A stretch of DNA of 64,000 nucleotides from NCBI RefSeq assembly GCF_003315235.1, contig NZ_QNRU01000003.1, positions 51,876 to 115,875 of the forward strand, in the 5' to 3' direction. Of this stretch, positions 40,557 through 48,766 are shown piece after piece. The translations under genes and the position numbers were made by a program. This stretch comes from Neisseria gonorrhoeae. Its GTDB lineage: Bacteria > Pseudomonadota > Gammaproteobacteria > Burkholderiales > Neisseriaceae. Within the stretch, counting starts at the first letter, position 1; the number at the start of each line of letters is the position of its first letter. A model generated the notes under the pieces. The model was not told the DNA's origin and did no database searches. It saw only the letters and a program-made list of their open reading frames with translations.

Positions 40557-41111
40557 ATGAATACTATGAATACTCAAATATCAGGTATGAAAAAATACTT
40601 AAAATTTTGGGAATACAAAAGGCTTTTAAGGGTAAGGGGGATTGAGGATTTAGAAAAAGAAATTAAATTGAAATTGGTTGATTTCGAGCTATTAATTGAT
40701 GAAGCTCAGTCGTTTCATGAAGCATGTCAGGGCCTTAATCTCATATATCCTATAGTAAGAGAACATCTGAAATTGAGTAATAAAAGTTTGGCTGGTTTGG
40801 ATTTAAAAAAATACTATATTCCGAATATGATTTTTTTCAAAAATGTTGTTTCTTCCAGTGGCCGTATGTCGAGAAAGAAGTTTTTTAAATGGGCCGATAT
40901 TAGTACGGCGTTGGATGATACGAATGCCAGCCTTGATGAACGGTTATTACATATGAAGGTTTATTTTGATTGCAGACAGTATTTTTGCCGAGGTAGGCAG
41001 ATTGCCGGAGACTTGGCAGAATTGTTTTCGATGAAAGAAATTTTTGATGAAATTTTAAGAATTGAAAATTTGGATCGCAAAAATCTTCCTAGTAATATCA
41101 TGGTTAAGTAA
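40557..41111 (+). CDS. hypothetical ICE protein, possibly DUF3158-like
   Basis: A 184-residue, lysine- and AT-rich protein with long predicted helices. The place between the TIGR03761-type gene and ssb is where DUF3158 genes lie in related ICEs. The segment FFKNVVSSSGRMSRKKFFKW with a following helical hairpin is compatible, but I cannot confirm membership. The start could be either of two close Met codons. It is followed by a strong terminator. Confidence 0.5.
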   Translation: MNTMNTQISGMKKYLKFWEYKRLLRVRGIEDLEKEIKLKLVDFELLIDEAQSFHEACQGLNLIYPIVREHLKLSNKSLAGLDLKKYYIPNMIFFKNVVSSSGRMSRKKFFKWADISTALDDTNASLDERLLHMKVYFDCRQYFCRGRQIAGDLAELFSMKEIFDEILRIENLDRKNLPSNIMVK

Positions 41112-41138
41112 GATATTTAATAGCCTTAAAAATCATTT

Positions 41139-41165
41139 GCCATCACTTTTGTGATGGTTTTTTTG
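41139..41165 (+). terminator. intrinsic terminator
   Basis: CCATCAC, loop TTTT, GTGATGG, then seven T. It ends the parA-to-40557 gene series just before the repeat array. Confidence 0.9.
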
Positions 41166-41480
41166 TGACTGTAACGCCCCGTTACAGTAGTGGATGCCGC
41201 CGGCGGATTCATCGGCTTTCGTCAACTTCGGTTCTGTGCCGATGACTGTAACGCCCCGTTACAGTAGTGGATGCCGCCGGCGGATTCATCGGCTTTCGTC
41301 AACTTCGGTTCTGTGCCGATGACTGTAACGCCCCGTTACAGTAGTGGATGCCGCCGGCGGATTCATCGGCTTTCGTCAACTTCGGTTCTGTGCCGATGAC
41401 TGTAACGCCCCGTTACAGTAGTGGATGCCGCCGGCGGATTCATCGGCTTTCGTCAACTTCGGTTCTGTGCCGATGACTGT
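41166..41480. repeat. four perfect 77-bp tandem repeats with a central palindrome
   Basis: The palindrome TGTAACGCCCCGTTACA begins at 41170, 41247, 41324 and 41401, exactly 77 bp apart, and the intervening sequence is identical in every unit. A fifth unit begins at 41478 but breaks off after TGT. Each unit also carries CCGCCGGCGG and an inverted pair TCATCGGC/GCCGATGA. The array lies between a terminator and the ssb promoter region. The identity of the spacers excludes CRISPR. Partition site, iteron or operator array are the likely readings. Confidence 0.95.
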
Positions 41481-41644
41481 CCGTGGGCATTTTAGCTAGA
41501 TATAGCATAAGGTTTAATTTGTAATAGTTGCTAGTTGACAAGAGGAATTTATTTAGTTATGATAATAGAACCCTTAATCTCATATTGGGTTATTTTACCC
41601 TGTCTTTTCTGTCATATTTTTAAATCCTTTTTTTGGAGAAAAAT

Positions 41645-42076
41645 ATGTCAGTTCAACTTTTTGTTCGTGGCAATCTCGGTGCTGAATTTAATCTGCGTCC
41701 TGTAGCAAGCCCTAAAAACGATGAAGCCTCAATCGTACTGAATTTTTCAGTTGCCTCACCTAATTTCAAACGCAATGCCGAAGGTAAATCAGAAGTGGTT
41801 TCAACGGAGTGGATTTCTTGCGAATACTGGAATCGTGATGCTGCCCATCTCCATAAAATATTACAGGTCGGTATGCCGGTTTTCGTTACCGGTGAAGAAC
41901 GTTACGAGTCTTATACCAATCGTGACGGTATTGAAGTTCGCGTTCGTAAATTGCGTGTTCAAGATGTATTCATTGTTCCAACTGAGCGTGTAGAAGCTAT
42001 CAAGTTGCGTCCTAAACGTGAGCAGTCTCAGGACAATAATCACGTTGAAGACGCTGATGATGACATCCCATTGTAA
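41645..42076 (+). CDS. ssb: single-stranded DNA-binding protein (island copy)
   Basis: A 143-residue SSB. The OB fold covers about residues 1-108 (MSVQLFVRGNLGAEFNLRPV, EWISCEYWNRDAA, RVRKLRVQDVFIV), followed by a short acidic linker and the protein-interaction tip DADDDIPL, close to the canonical DDDIPF. The ATG at 41645 follows GGAGAAAAAT. It is a second SSB beside the chromosomal one, corresponding to the GGI SsbB, and is paired with topB. It likely protects or processes island ssDNA. It starts a new transcript downstream of the repeat array. Confidence 0.92.
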   Translation: MSVQLFVRGNLGAEFNLRPVASPKNDEASIVLNFSVASPNFKRNAEGKSEVVSTEWISCEYWNRDAAHLHKILQVGMPVFVTGEERYESYTNRDGIEVRVRKLRVQDVFIVPTERVEAIKLRPKREQSQDNNHVEDADDDIPL

Positions 42077-42080
42077 ATAT

Positions 42081-42266
42081 ATGGCCACGAAGAATACTTC
42101 CTTTTTTCGTGAAATGAACTGTTGGCTTGCTGCATTATGGGCTGACTTTAAGGATATGTTCATTGTTACCCTTATTTATGGTGGCTTAATTGCTTTGGCA
42201 ATTTGGGCTTTTTTGACTATCGCATCTTGGCTTGTTTTGCAGCTGAAGCAAAGCTTGGGATTTTAA
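42081..42266 (+). CDS. small membrane protein between ssb and topB
   Basis: A 61-residue protein with one or two hydrophobic helices (about 27-58, FIVTLIYGGLIALAIWAFLTIASWLVL) after a short polar N-terminus MATKNTSFFREMNCWLAALW. It starts 4 bp after the ssb stop and ends 1 bp before topB, so it belongs to that operon. It has no recognised family. Confidence 0.6.
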   Translation: MATKNTSFFREMNCWLAALWADFKDMFIVTLIYGGLIALAIWAFLTIASWLVLQLKQSLGF

Positions 42267-42267
42267 A

Positions 42268-44307
42268 ATGCGTTTGTTTTTATGTGAAAAACCATCTCAA
42301 GCTAAGGACATCGGTAAAGTGCTTGGTGTTCTTGGCGGGAGGCATGATGGTTATTTTCAGAATGGAGACACTATTGTTACCTGGGCATTTGGTCATATCC
42401 TGACACAGGCCGCGCCAGATGCTTATGGCGAACAATATGCTGACTTTGGAAATATCTCCGCATTGCCCATTCTCCCTGAAGTTTGGCAGATGCAGGTACC
42501 GCCGAAGGTATCGAAGCAGTTTAAAGTCATTAAAAGCTTGTTGGCCAAAGCAGATGAAGTAGTGATTGCTACTGATGCAGACCGTGAAGGGGAAGTTATT
42601 GCCCGTGAAATATTGGACTACTGTGGCTACCGTAAAAAGATTTCCCGATTTTGGACGAGTGGCCTAGATACCCAATCGGTAAAAAAAGCCTTATCTTCAA
42701 TAATGCCGGGTAAGGATAAAGAAAACCTATATCAGGCCGGTTTGGCGCGCGGCCGCGCCGACTGGCTGGTAGGTATGAACCTGAGTCGTGCCTACACAGC
42801 TGCTTATTCTGCCGGATATGGCCGAGAACATATTTTGTCGATCGGACGGATTCAAACACCGACTTTAAAGCTTGTAGTCCAAAGGGATAAAGAGATCGAT
42901 ACTTTCGTGCCTTACAACTACTACACCCTTTCAGTAGATTTTGAGACAGCAGACAAGTCAGTGTTTACTACACTGTGGCAGGTTCCTGAAAACTGGCGTA
43001 ATACTGACGGATACTGTACCAACCTTGAGGCTGTAAAGGCACTTGTCAAACAGCTTGAGAAATCTACAGGCAAGGTTATTACCTCAAATAAAGAGCGTAA
43101 AAGCACCCCGCCCCCGTTACCGTACAGCCTTTCGGCTTTGCAAAAAGAAGCCGGTAAAAAACTTGGCCTATCGGCTTCCAAAGTGCTCAAAATTGCACAA
43201 ACCCTCTACGAAAAATACAAGATCACGTCATATCCCCGCACCCCTTGCAGATACTTGCCAAAATCGCAGATGAGTGAAGTGAAAGATGTATTTGCCGCGA
43301 TACAGACTATCGATAAATCCATGCTTTCAGTGATTGAAAAAGCTGATCCCGAACGTCAATCAAGGGTATGGAACGATAACCAGGTAAACAAACATTCCCA
43401 TCATGCGATTATTCCGACCAAGGCCAGTAATTTTGATTTGTCAGTCCTGGATAAGAATGAATTAACGGTGTACCGAATGATACGAGACCGTTATATCGCA
43501 CAGTTTTATCCAGATTTTGAATATGACTCTACTGTAGTTGAGGTTGAGGCATGTTCACATTTGTTTAAAGCCTCCAGCCAATCACCGGTTATTTCCGGTT
43601 GGAAGGTTCTTTTGGGCAAGGACGTGTTTGAAGGCGATCAAATCGATGAAGGTCCTGCTCTACCACATCTGAAAGTCAACGATGAGGTCGACACGCTTTC
43701 CTTCAATCCCGAAACTAAAAAGACCACGCCGCCACCGCGCTTTACAGAGGCTTCTCTGCTCGATGAGATGCAGACTTTGAAGGACTTTTTGAAGAATGTA
43801 GAAGACGAACAGATCAGAAAAATTCTCAAAAGTACGGAAGGCTTGGGAACGGAAGCCACTCGCGCTACCATTATCGATCGTTTGTTTGAAATGGGTTATA
43901 TGGAAAAGAAACGGAGCAAAATCTATGCGACAGAAAAAGGCCGTAATCTGATTGCCCGTATTCCCACTATGATTGCCGATCCGATAACGACAGCCAAATG
44001 GGAGCTGGCTTTGGCTGGGATAGAAGCCGGCAAATTAACTTTAGCTGAATTTATGGCTTATCAGCAGAAAGTGATCACAGAGCTGGTTGGGCAGGCGAAA
44101 AAGGATGCTGTAGGAAAAGCTCGTCCGCCAAAACAGACGGATTCAGCTGGTACAAAAAAACAGGCGGTCGCTCGAAATGAAGACGATGTCTGTCCGACCT
44201 GTAAGGAAGGCCGTCTGAGACAGAGAGGATTCAAGGAAAACCCTGATAAGCGGTATTGGGGGTGTAGTAGGTTTCCCGAATGTAAACACTTCGAATGGGT
44301 CAAATAA
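42268..44307 (+). CDS. topB: DNA topoisomerase III
   Basis: TopB is a type IA topoisomerase that decatenates DNA and unlinks replication intermediates. The Toprim domain starts MRLFLCEKPSQAKDIGKVLG with ATDADREGE near residues 101-109. The catalytic Tyr is in TSYPRTPCRYL (about 318-328), and the family NKHSHHAIIPT segment is near 373. The C-terminus has a zinc ribbon (CPTCKEGRLRQRG ... WGCSRFPECKHF, about 641-676). At 679 residues it fits the family. It is an island copy, shared with related ICEs, and is co-transcribed with ssb. Confidence 0.95.
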   Translation: MRLFLCEKPSQAKDIGKVLGVLGGRHDGYFQNGDTIVTWAFGHILTQAAPDAYGEQYADFGNISALPILPEVWQMQVPPKVSKQFKVIKSLLAKADEVVIATDADREGEVIAREILDYCGYRKKISRFWTSGLDTQSVKKALSSIMPGKDKENLYQAGLARGRADWLVGMNLSRAYTAAYSAGYGREHILSIGRIQTPTLKLVVQRDKEIDTFVPYNYYTLSVDFETADKSVFTTLWQVPENWRNTDGYCTNLEAVKALVKQLEKSTGKVITSNKERKSTPPPLPYSLSALQKEAGKKLGLSASKVLKIAQTLYEKYKITSYPRTPCRYLPKSQMSEVKDVFAAIQTIDKSMLSVIEKADPERQSRVWNDNQVNKHSHHAIIPTKASNFDLSVLDKNELTVYRMIRDRYIAQFYPDFEYDSTVVEVEACSHLFKASSQSPVISGWKVLLGKDVFEGDQIDEGPALPHLKVNDEVDTLSFNPETKKTTPPPRFTEASLLDEMQTLKDFLKNVEDEQIRKILKSTEGLGTEATRATIIDRLFEMGYMEKKRSKIYATEKGRNLIARIPTMIADPITTAKWELALAGIEAGKLTLAEFMAYQQKVITELVGQAKKDAVGKARPPKQTDSAGTKKQAVARNEDDVCPTCKEGRLRQRGFKENPDKRYWGCSRFPECKHFEWVK

Positions 44308-44321
44308 AAAAGGACTTTGAA

Positions 44322-44861
44322 ATGAAGAAGCTGGTAAAAAAATTATCCGATTCAATATTCGGAAATACTTGTATAGAGTATGTGCTAGATGAAAACCATA
44401 ATTACAAGGAGCAATACAACGCTAATAAAGATTTATTCATTTACATCAATGGCATTCAAGTAGGGAGTATTTCACCTGGCGAACTGCAAGAATTGCAATA
44501 TAGAGTGTTTTATTCTAGTAGCCTCTGGTGGAGTATCTTTAAATCTATACTAGGATTTTTATTGAAACCCGCAATAATTGCGCTTACTGCCCTGCCGCTG
44601 GGGGTCTTGTTTTTACTGTGGTTGAACACCGACAATCCTGAAGCGTTTCATCGAGTATTCATGATGTTACAGGATCCGGCACATTTTGCAAAAGCAATAT
44701 CCGGACTTTTTCGTCTGTTTTATTGTATATCATTCTTTGGCACTTTTGTTAAATTGGTTTTTAACCAAGATTCAATTTTTTCAATTTTTAATAAAGAACT
44801 TTCTAAGAATATACAGAGTAACAAAACGTGCTCGATGGATATTGTGGCTGTCAGAGATTGA
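44322..44861 (+). CDS. hypothetical two-helix membrane protein
   Basis: A 179-residue protein. The ATG at 44322 has AAAGGAC in front; the open frame reaches back into topB. The N-terminal soluble part (about 1-75) contains YINGIQVGSISPGELQELQ. Two hydrophobic segments follow (about 84-112 and 134-155), then a short polar tail. I recognise no family. It is the last gene of the ssb-topB group. Confidence 0.55.
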   Translation: MKKLVKKLSDSIFGNTCIEYVLDENHNYKEQYNANKDLFIYINGIQVGSISPGELQELQYRVFYSSSLWWSIFKSILGFLLKPAIIALTALPLGVLFLLWLNTDNPEAFHRVFMMLQDPAHFAKAISGLFRLFYCISFFGTFVKLVFNQDSIFSIFNKELSKNIQSNKTCSMDIVAVRD

Positions 44862-44964
44862 GGAAGCTCAAAGATGTTGCCCTCTACCAGCATACTGGGA
44901 AGTTTGCATATCAATACTGAGTGTTGCTTAAAATTTGATTGGAGTCATTGGTTTGGAATTTCAG

Positions 44965-45537
44965 ATGGATAGAAGAAATTTTTTGAAAAAGTTTGTCGGC
45001 GTTGGCGCCCTATATACGACCGGTGCTGCCGGTTTGTTATTGCCTAAAGATGTAGTAGCGGCAACCAGTATGGCTGATTTTTGGTCACGAGACCGTACAA
45101 TCAATTGCAAACGGGCAGATACTGGCGAGAAACATGAAATCCGTTTTTTTCAGCAACAAAATGGATATGATCTTGATGCTTACCGCAATGCCTGTTGGCT
45201 GATGCGTGATGCGAAAGATGGAAATGCCATGGTTCAAATTGACGTAGGGCTTTTAAACCTGATGTATGCAATGCAGGAGTGGGCACGGCAATCAGGACGG
45301 TCAAACCCTGTGATTACGATCAATAGTGCATATAGAACGCCAAGACGAAATGCGACTATTGAGGGTGCTGCTAGAAACTCACTTCATATGCGTGGTAAAG
45401 CAGTTGACTTTACTATGAGGGGGGTGGGCATTGGCGAGCTTGAGCAAATGGCTAAATACTACAATGTGGGCGGTATTGGTATCTATAATAGTTTTGTCCA
45501 TTTGGATACCGGCAGGGTTCGGCATTGGCGCGGTTAA
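44965..45537 (+). CDS. Tat-exported DUF882/M15-type peptidoglycan peptidase
   Basis: A 190-residue exported protein. The start at 44965 (MDRRNFLKKFVGVGALYTTG) gives a twin-arginine signal peptide, cleaved near VVAA (about 38-41). The mature domain has the MepK/DUF882 layout: INSAYRTPRRNATIEG, then the zinc motif SLHMRGKAVDF (S-x-H-x6-D) and a distal HLD near 179-181. Relatives cut murein cross-links. An enzyme of this type in an island that encodes a secretion system could open the wall for the apparatus, in addition to the lytic transglycosylases known for the GGI. That link is inference. Confidence 0.82.
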   Translation: MDRRNFLKKFVGVGALYTTGAAGLLLPKDVVAATSMADFWSRDRTINCKRADTGEKHEIRFFQQQNGYDLDAYRNACWLMRDAKDGNAMVQIDVGLLNLMYAMQEWARQSGRSNPVITINSAYRTPRRNATIEGAARNSLHMRGKAVDFTMRGVGIGELEQMAKYYNVGGIGIYNSFVHLDTGRVRHWRG

Positions 45538-45555
45538 AGATTTTACGAAAAAATA

Positions 45556-45584
45556 TTGACATACGAAATTATCGGGAATATATT
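45556..45584 (+). promoter_or_regulatory. consensus sigma-70 promoter for the DUF3577 gene
   Basis: TTGACA (45556-45561), 17-bp spacer, TATATT (45579-45584). Transcription from about 45591 would give a leader of roughly 210 nt before the DUF3577 start. Confidence 0.8.
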
Positions 45585-45605
45585 GTAATTGTTTTTGTAG
45601 TTTGT

Positions 45606-45800
45606 GACTTTTCTTAAAAGTCTCGTCATTTAGCCGTTCATGAATGAGATTCGATTCGTCGAATTTACGGTACTTCTTTTTCAGCCAGCCTTTAAGGCTT
45701 CTAAGTCAGTTCGGCTACCGTGAAAGCCGCAACTTAACCCTTTGGGGATATACTGTCCCCTTTGGGATTGATATATCCCCTGTTTTTTTGGAGATATATC
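45606..45800 (+). promoter_or_regulatory. structured RNA leader of DUF3577 gene (full type)
   Basis: In order: GACTTTT/AAAAGTC stem (45606-45622); GCCGT...TACGGT stem with inner ATTCGA-TTCG-TCGAAT helix (45633-45671) followed by a T-rich stretch; CCCTTTGGGGA...TCCCCTTTGGG hairpin (45738-45765); and GATATATCCCC, seven T, GGAGATATATC (45770-45800), which pairs the ribosome binding site directly before the ATG at 45801. Confidence 0.8.
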
Positions 45801-46250
45801 ATGACTCAATCTAATCAAAACTACTTTAACCTGACTGCAGATGGTATCGGTTTTTTAAACCGGCCACGTGAAGTTCAAGGAAAGAGAAAATCTTCCAACT
45901 ATTATGCTTGTACGATCCAAGCCTCCCGAGGTGATAATGGGGAGAAAACCCGTTTCGATCTTCGTATCGTCGGAGGTCAAGCGAAAGAGCTCTTTGCTCG
46001 CCTTTTGGAAGAATTTCCGCAATTGCTGTCTAAAAATTACCGTGAACGCCCGACTGTCGTGGTCGGTTTCCGTGCCGGTGATATTCAACCTTTAAAATTT
46101 GAAACTAACAATCGTGAGACGGGCGAAGTTTTAGAAACTTTAAGTATCGACGGTCGGTTGTTGAAATTCAAATTTATTAAAGTGGATGGCGATATGTGGT
46201 ATCAATCATCCTCTCAAGATGAAACCCAAAATAATCCTGATGCTTCTTAG
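45801..46250 (+). CDS. DUF3577 (STY4534-type) ICE protein
   Basis: A 149-residue protein starting MTQSNQNYFNLTADGIGFLN. The NYFNLxxxGxGYLNRxREV pattern and the following single-strand-binding-like beta-rich stretch (YYACTIQASRGDNG, FDLRIVGGQAKELF) are typical of DUF3577, found in ICE/pathogenicity islands of the SPI-7/PAGI type. The fold may be OB-like, but the function is not known to me. It is the first of the cargo-type genes with a structured leader and has its own consensus promoter. Confidence 0.8.
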   Translation: MTQSNQNYFNLTADGIGFLNRPREVQGKRKSSNYYACTIQASRGDNGEKTRFDLRIVGGQAKELFARLLEEFPQLLSKNYRERPTVVVGFRAGDIQPLKFETNNRETGEVLETLSIDGRLLKFKFIKVDGDMWYQSSSQDETQNNPDAS

Positions 46251-46286
46251 AAAGCTATTGAATATTTTGATTATTTAAGAATGGTA

Positions 46287-46605
46287 GGAAGCTTTCGGGC
46301 TTCCCCGTTCTTAGTTTTCCAGCTCATTGCTTGGAAAATTAAGCCTCTGTCGAAACGGCGGTTTAATTTTCCAAGCAACTCCTGAATTATAGTGAAGCAA
46401 AGGGTAAGTCCCCTCAAAGACTTGGCTTTCAGCAATATTGTTTTTTTATCGATGCTCATATCTATTGTGAGCATCAGTAAAAAAATACAGTTCTTTAACA
46501 ATCCGAATTTTTTATTTTTGTTGCTTTTGAAGCAACTGTTTGAAGGCTGCCCTTTGGGCAGCTTACCTGAATGCCCCTCCCTACCATAGGTCATTCAGGT
46601 AAGCT
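46287..46605. other. cluster of long perfect hairpins, no gene
   Basis: Within about 320 bp: GGAAGC/GCTTCC (46287-46304); a 16-bp stem TTGCTTGGAAAATTAA with 20-nt loop (46327-46378); GATGCTCA/TGAGCATC (46452-46476); GCTGCCC/GGGCAGC (about 46545-46561); and a 14-bp stem AGCTTACCTGAATG with 18-nt loop (46560-46605). The frames here carry no credible protein. It may encode one or more structured RNAs. Confidence 0.6.
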
Positions 46606-46608
46606 TCC

Positions 46609-46690
46609 CCGGTTGACAGACCGTTTCTTCTGTCTGCGTATAGCCGTATAACCAGTGCGCGCAATTATTCGTAATTGTTACGGTTTTATT
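46609..46690 (+). promoter_or_regulatory. leader P0/P1 module without its own gene
   Basis: GACAGA...TCTGTC stem (46615-46634), then GCCGT (46643) ... CAATTA-TTCG-TAATTG ... ACGGT (to 46684) and TTTTATT. Further hairpins follow (GATTAC/GTAATC near 46709-46740; GAACCTGC-TTT-GCAGGTTC near 46764-46782), but no gene starts until 47000. Confidence 0.65.
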
Positions 46691-46845
46691 ACTATCCAGA
46701 CCATTATCTGATTACTTCGTCGGTGCGGACTAGGTAATCATTAGCCAGGGTAATCCCCATTTGAACCTGCTTTGCAGGTTCTCTAAGACGTTTTGATATT
46801 TGCAGAACGGCTCAGAGAATCTGTATTTCAAGAGTTTTATACAGC

Positions 46846-46999
46846 TGACAGACTGTTTTTTCTGTCATTGCATAGCCGTTGATTGCAAGCCTGTTTCAGG
46901 TACGGTACAGCTGCTTTTTTCTGAAGCAGATTTCTTTTAACCCATCGGGGTACACTTCCCCGAATGGGCATGGTGTACCCTTTATTTTGGAGTATTACC
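46846..46999 (+). promoter_or_regulatory. structured RNA leader (full type)
   Basis: TGACAGA/TCTGTCA (46846-46867), GCCGT...CCTG-TTT-CAGG...ACGGT (46875-46906) before a T-rich tract, CCCATCGGGG...CCCCGAATGGG (46941-46968), and GGTGTACCC/GGAGTATTACC pairing the ribosome binding site just before the ATG at 47000. Confidence 0.75.
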
Positions 47000-47368
47000 A
47001 TGAATCTAAATCTATCTTTTCACCGTTCAGGTGCCATCCTTCCCCCAAATTTACTACCGGAAAGAATACGTATCGGTGACATCCTCACCCACCGACATAC
47101 TCATCGGAAAGTTGTCGTCTCATGCATACAAGAACATCATTTGTTACTTGTTGATGCGGATGGCCGTATTTCGAAAATACGAACCCAAAAGGCGGTCAAT
47201 CGGTATTGTAGGAGCGTCAACGATGTTCATAGCCATAAAAACGCTTCCGTAGCGTTGAATATGGCTATTCGGGCATTGGATAACGACAAACGTATTTTTA
47301 CAAGATTGGGACTGCGTATGTCCCAAAAAGTATATTTGGATAAGATTTACAGTGCTATTAAGCGCTAA
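47000..47368 (+). CDS. hypothetical cargo protein
   Basis: A 122-residue soluble, basic protein: MNLNLSFHRSGAILPPNLLP, then a beta-rich segment IRIGDILTHRHTHRKVVVSC and a helical C-terminus (NMAIRALDNDKRIF). No motif recognised. The start is fixed by the leader hairpin, which ends at the ATG. Confidence 0.55.
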   Translation: MNLNLSFHRSGAILPPNLLPERIRIGDILTHRHTHRKVVVSCIQEHHLLLVDADGRISKIRTQKAVNRYCRSVNDVHSHKNASVALNMAIRALDNDKRIFTRLGLRMSQKVYLDKIYSAIKR

Positions 47369-47378
47369 TTTGTTTTTT

Positions 47379-47434
47379 CCCAACCACGGGATATCTGCCC
47401 GCGGCCGGTATCCCTTTTCTTTTGGAGTGATACC
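47379..47434 (+). promoter_or_regulatory. structured RNA leader (short type)
   Basis: CCACGGG...CCCGCGG hairpin, then GGTATCCC...GGAGTGATACC, pairing the ribosome binding site before the ATG at 47435. The upstream P0/P1 part is absent. Confidence 0.7.
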
Positions 47435-47950
47435 ATGTCCATCAATCTTTCCGGCACCTTGACGGTGCAAGTCATACAGGGTCGCCGAGGCCCTTTCAAA
47501 ACAGCTAAATTAGCTACATCAATTGGAACATTTGATGTAAAAAACCCAATATTGAAACAGTTTGAGCCTGGTGAATACCAAGGAAACTTCATTATTGAAC
47601 AGCTCAAAGTTAAGGCTTATGAGTGGGGTGGTGGCGCCACCTCTTACTTAGATGCAGCTCTTGACTGGCAACATCTGGCGGAATTTGCGCAGGAATTTTC
47701 TTCCGGGTCGGATTCTCCGCAAGATGATCCATCCGATCCGTTCGATCCGGTTCCTGAAAACGGCATCCGGTTGCCTGAATACGCGGAAACTGCGGATCAG
47801 GTCGGCGAAATGATCGCCCAAAACCGGGAGCATATCAGTTTGGGTGAGTATATCCTTTCAGACCGTGACGAGCTGAACATAGCCCGTTCAATGATGAAGG
47901 AGGCAGGGTATTCCTATCGGCCCCAGTCGCAGACTTGGTGTCTGCAATAG
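47435..47950 (+). CDS. DUF3275-family ICE protein
   Basis: A 171-residue protein starting MSINLSGTLTVQVIQGRRGP. The N-terminal beta domain (FKTAKLATSIGTFDVK, FEPGEYQGNFIIEQLKVKAYEWGGG) has the DUF3275 pattern. A Pro/Asp-rich acidic linker (about 88-107, SDSPQDDPSDPFDPVPE) and a helical C-terminus follow. DUF3275 genes are common cargo in PAGI-type ICEs; function unknown. The next gene starts 9 bp later with its own AGGAGG site. Confidence 0.75.
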   Translation: MSINLSGTLTVQVIQGRRGPFKTAKLATSIGTFDVKNPILKQFEPGEYQGNFIIEQLKVKAYEWGGGATSYLDAALDWQHLAEFAQEFSSGSDSPQDDPSDPFDPVPENGIRLPEYAETADQVGEMIAQNREHISLGEYILSDRDELNIARSMMKEAGYSYRPQSQTWCLQ

Positions 47951-47959
47951 GAGGTTGGA

Positions 47960-48541
47960 ATGCTTTACCTGACTTCCCGCAATGATTTGATGGCCGATGC
48001 CTTCTTCATTTGGAACCGACAGTTGATGTTTGCTTCTCTGCACGGCCGCGATGCAGACATGTTGTCCTTCCAAGCTCAACTGCAAGTAAGTAATGAACGG
48101 CTTGGTTTTAGACGGCCGGAGGAGGTTTTAAGCTGTCCGCGCCTGACGACTGCCGAGCATTGCTTGAATCTGAGCAAATACATGACGAAATATCAGACTC
48201 TTAATTATGGTTCGGTCACGCACATGTTTTTGTATTCGGATATTCTGATTCAACCTAACTTCGATAGTAAAACAGGTTGGGTTATGTTGGATGATGTTAC
48301 CGCAGACTTGGACAAGGCAGCTTGGGAACTGGTGCGGCAACTCTCCGATATACCGTTATTGGAACATTGGCAGAATGCTGTTTTATCGGTACTTGAGGCT
48401 GATAAATCCATCATGCGGTTTACTCCTCGTATAGATGAAGAGTACGCAGTAGTTGGAGTTCAAGCGGTACGAGTTGATATCCCGGAAGATTTTGATGTGC
48501 GTTTGACCGCTATGCTACAAAGCGGCCGCTTACATACTTAA
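47960..48541 (+). CDS. hypothetical cargo protein
   Basis: A 193-residue soluble protein beginning MLYLTSRNDLMADAFFIWNR. It has the strong site AGGAGGTTGG and sits right behind the DUF3275 gene, so the two form a small operon. Histidine/Cys-containing segments (SCPRLTTAEHCLNLSKYM) are present, but no known motif. An intrinsic terminator follows. Confidence 0.55.
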   Translation: MLYLTSRNDLMADAFFIWNRQLMFASLHGRDADMLSFQAQLQVSNERLGFRRPEEVLSCPRLTTAEHCLNLSKYMTKYQTLNYGSVTHMFLYSDILIQPNFDSKTGWVMLDDVTADLDKAAWELVRQLSDIPLLEHWQNAVLSVLEADKSIMRFTPRIDEEYAVVGVQAVRVDIPEDFDVRLTAMLQSGRLHT

Positions 48542-48546
48542 TCTGA

Positions 48547-48566
48547 AGCCCCTAGCGGGCTTTTTC
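48547..48566 (+). terminator. intrinsic terminator
   Basis: AGCCC, loop CTAGC, GGGCT then TTTT, overlapping an AG-type uptake sequence (48564-48575). Confidence 0.75.
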
Positions 48567-48620
48567 AGACGGCCTTGCAAAGGCTCTCTGAAAAAGTCTG
48601 TTACATAAGAGTTTTACACA

Positions 48621-48766
48621 GATGACGGACTGTATATTCCGTTGATGGATATTGCTGCTGAGGTTATCCGGCCGTATTCGTATGGTTGCGGCATTTTTCA
48701 ATTTTACCAACCCTGTGGGGATATACGTCCCATGGGGAGGCATATTCCCAAACTTAGGAGGATTTT
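48621..48766 (+). promoter_or_regulatory. structured RNA leader (full type)
   Basis: ACGGA/TCCGT stem (48624-48642), then GCTGC...CCGTA-TTCG-TATGG...GCGGC (48654-48692) followed by ATTTTTC. This copy changes both sides of the outer and inner helices relative to other copies. Then comes CCCTGTGGGGA with TCCCATGGGG and AGGAGGATTTT before the ATG at 48767. Confidence 0.75.

Noticed and set aside
41166..41480. CRISPR array
   Set aside because: Whole 77-bp units are identical, with no variable spacers and no cas genes nearby.
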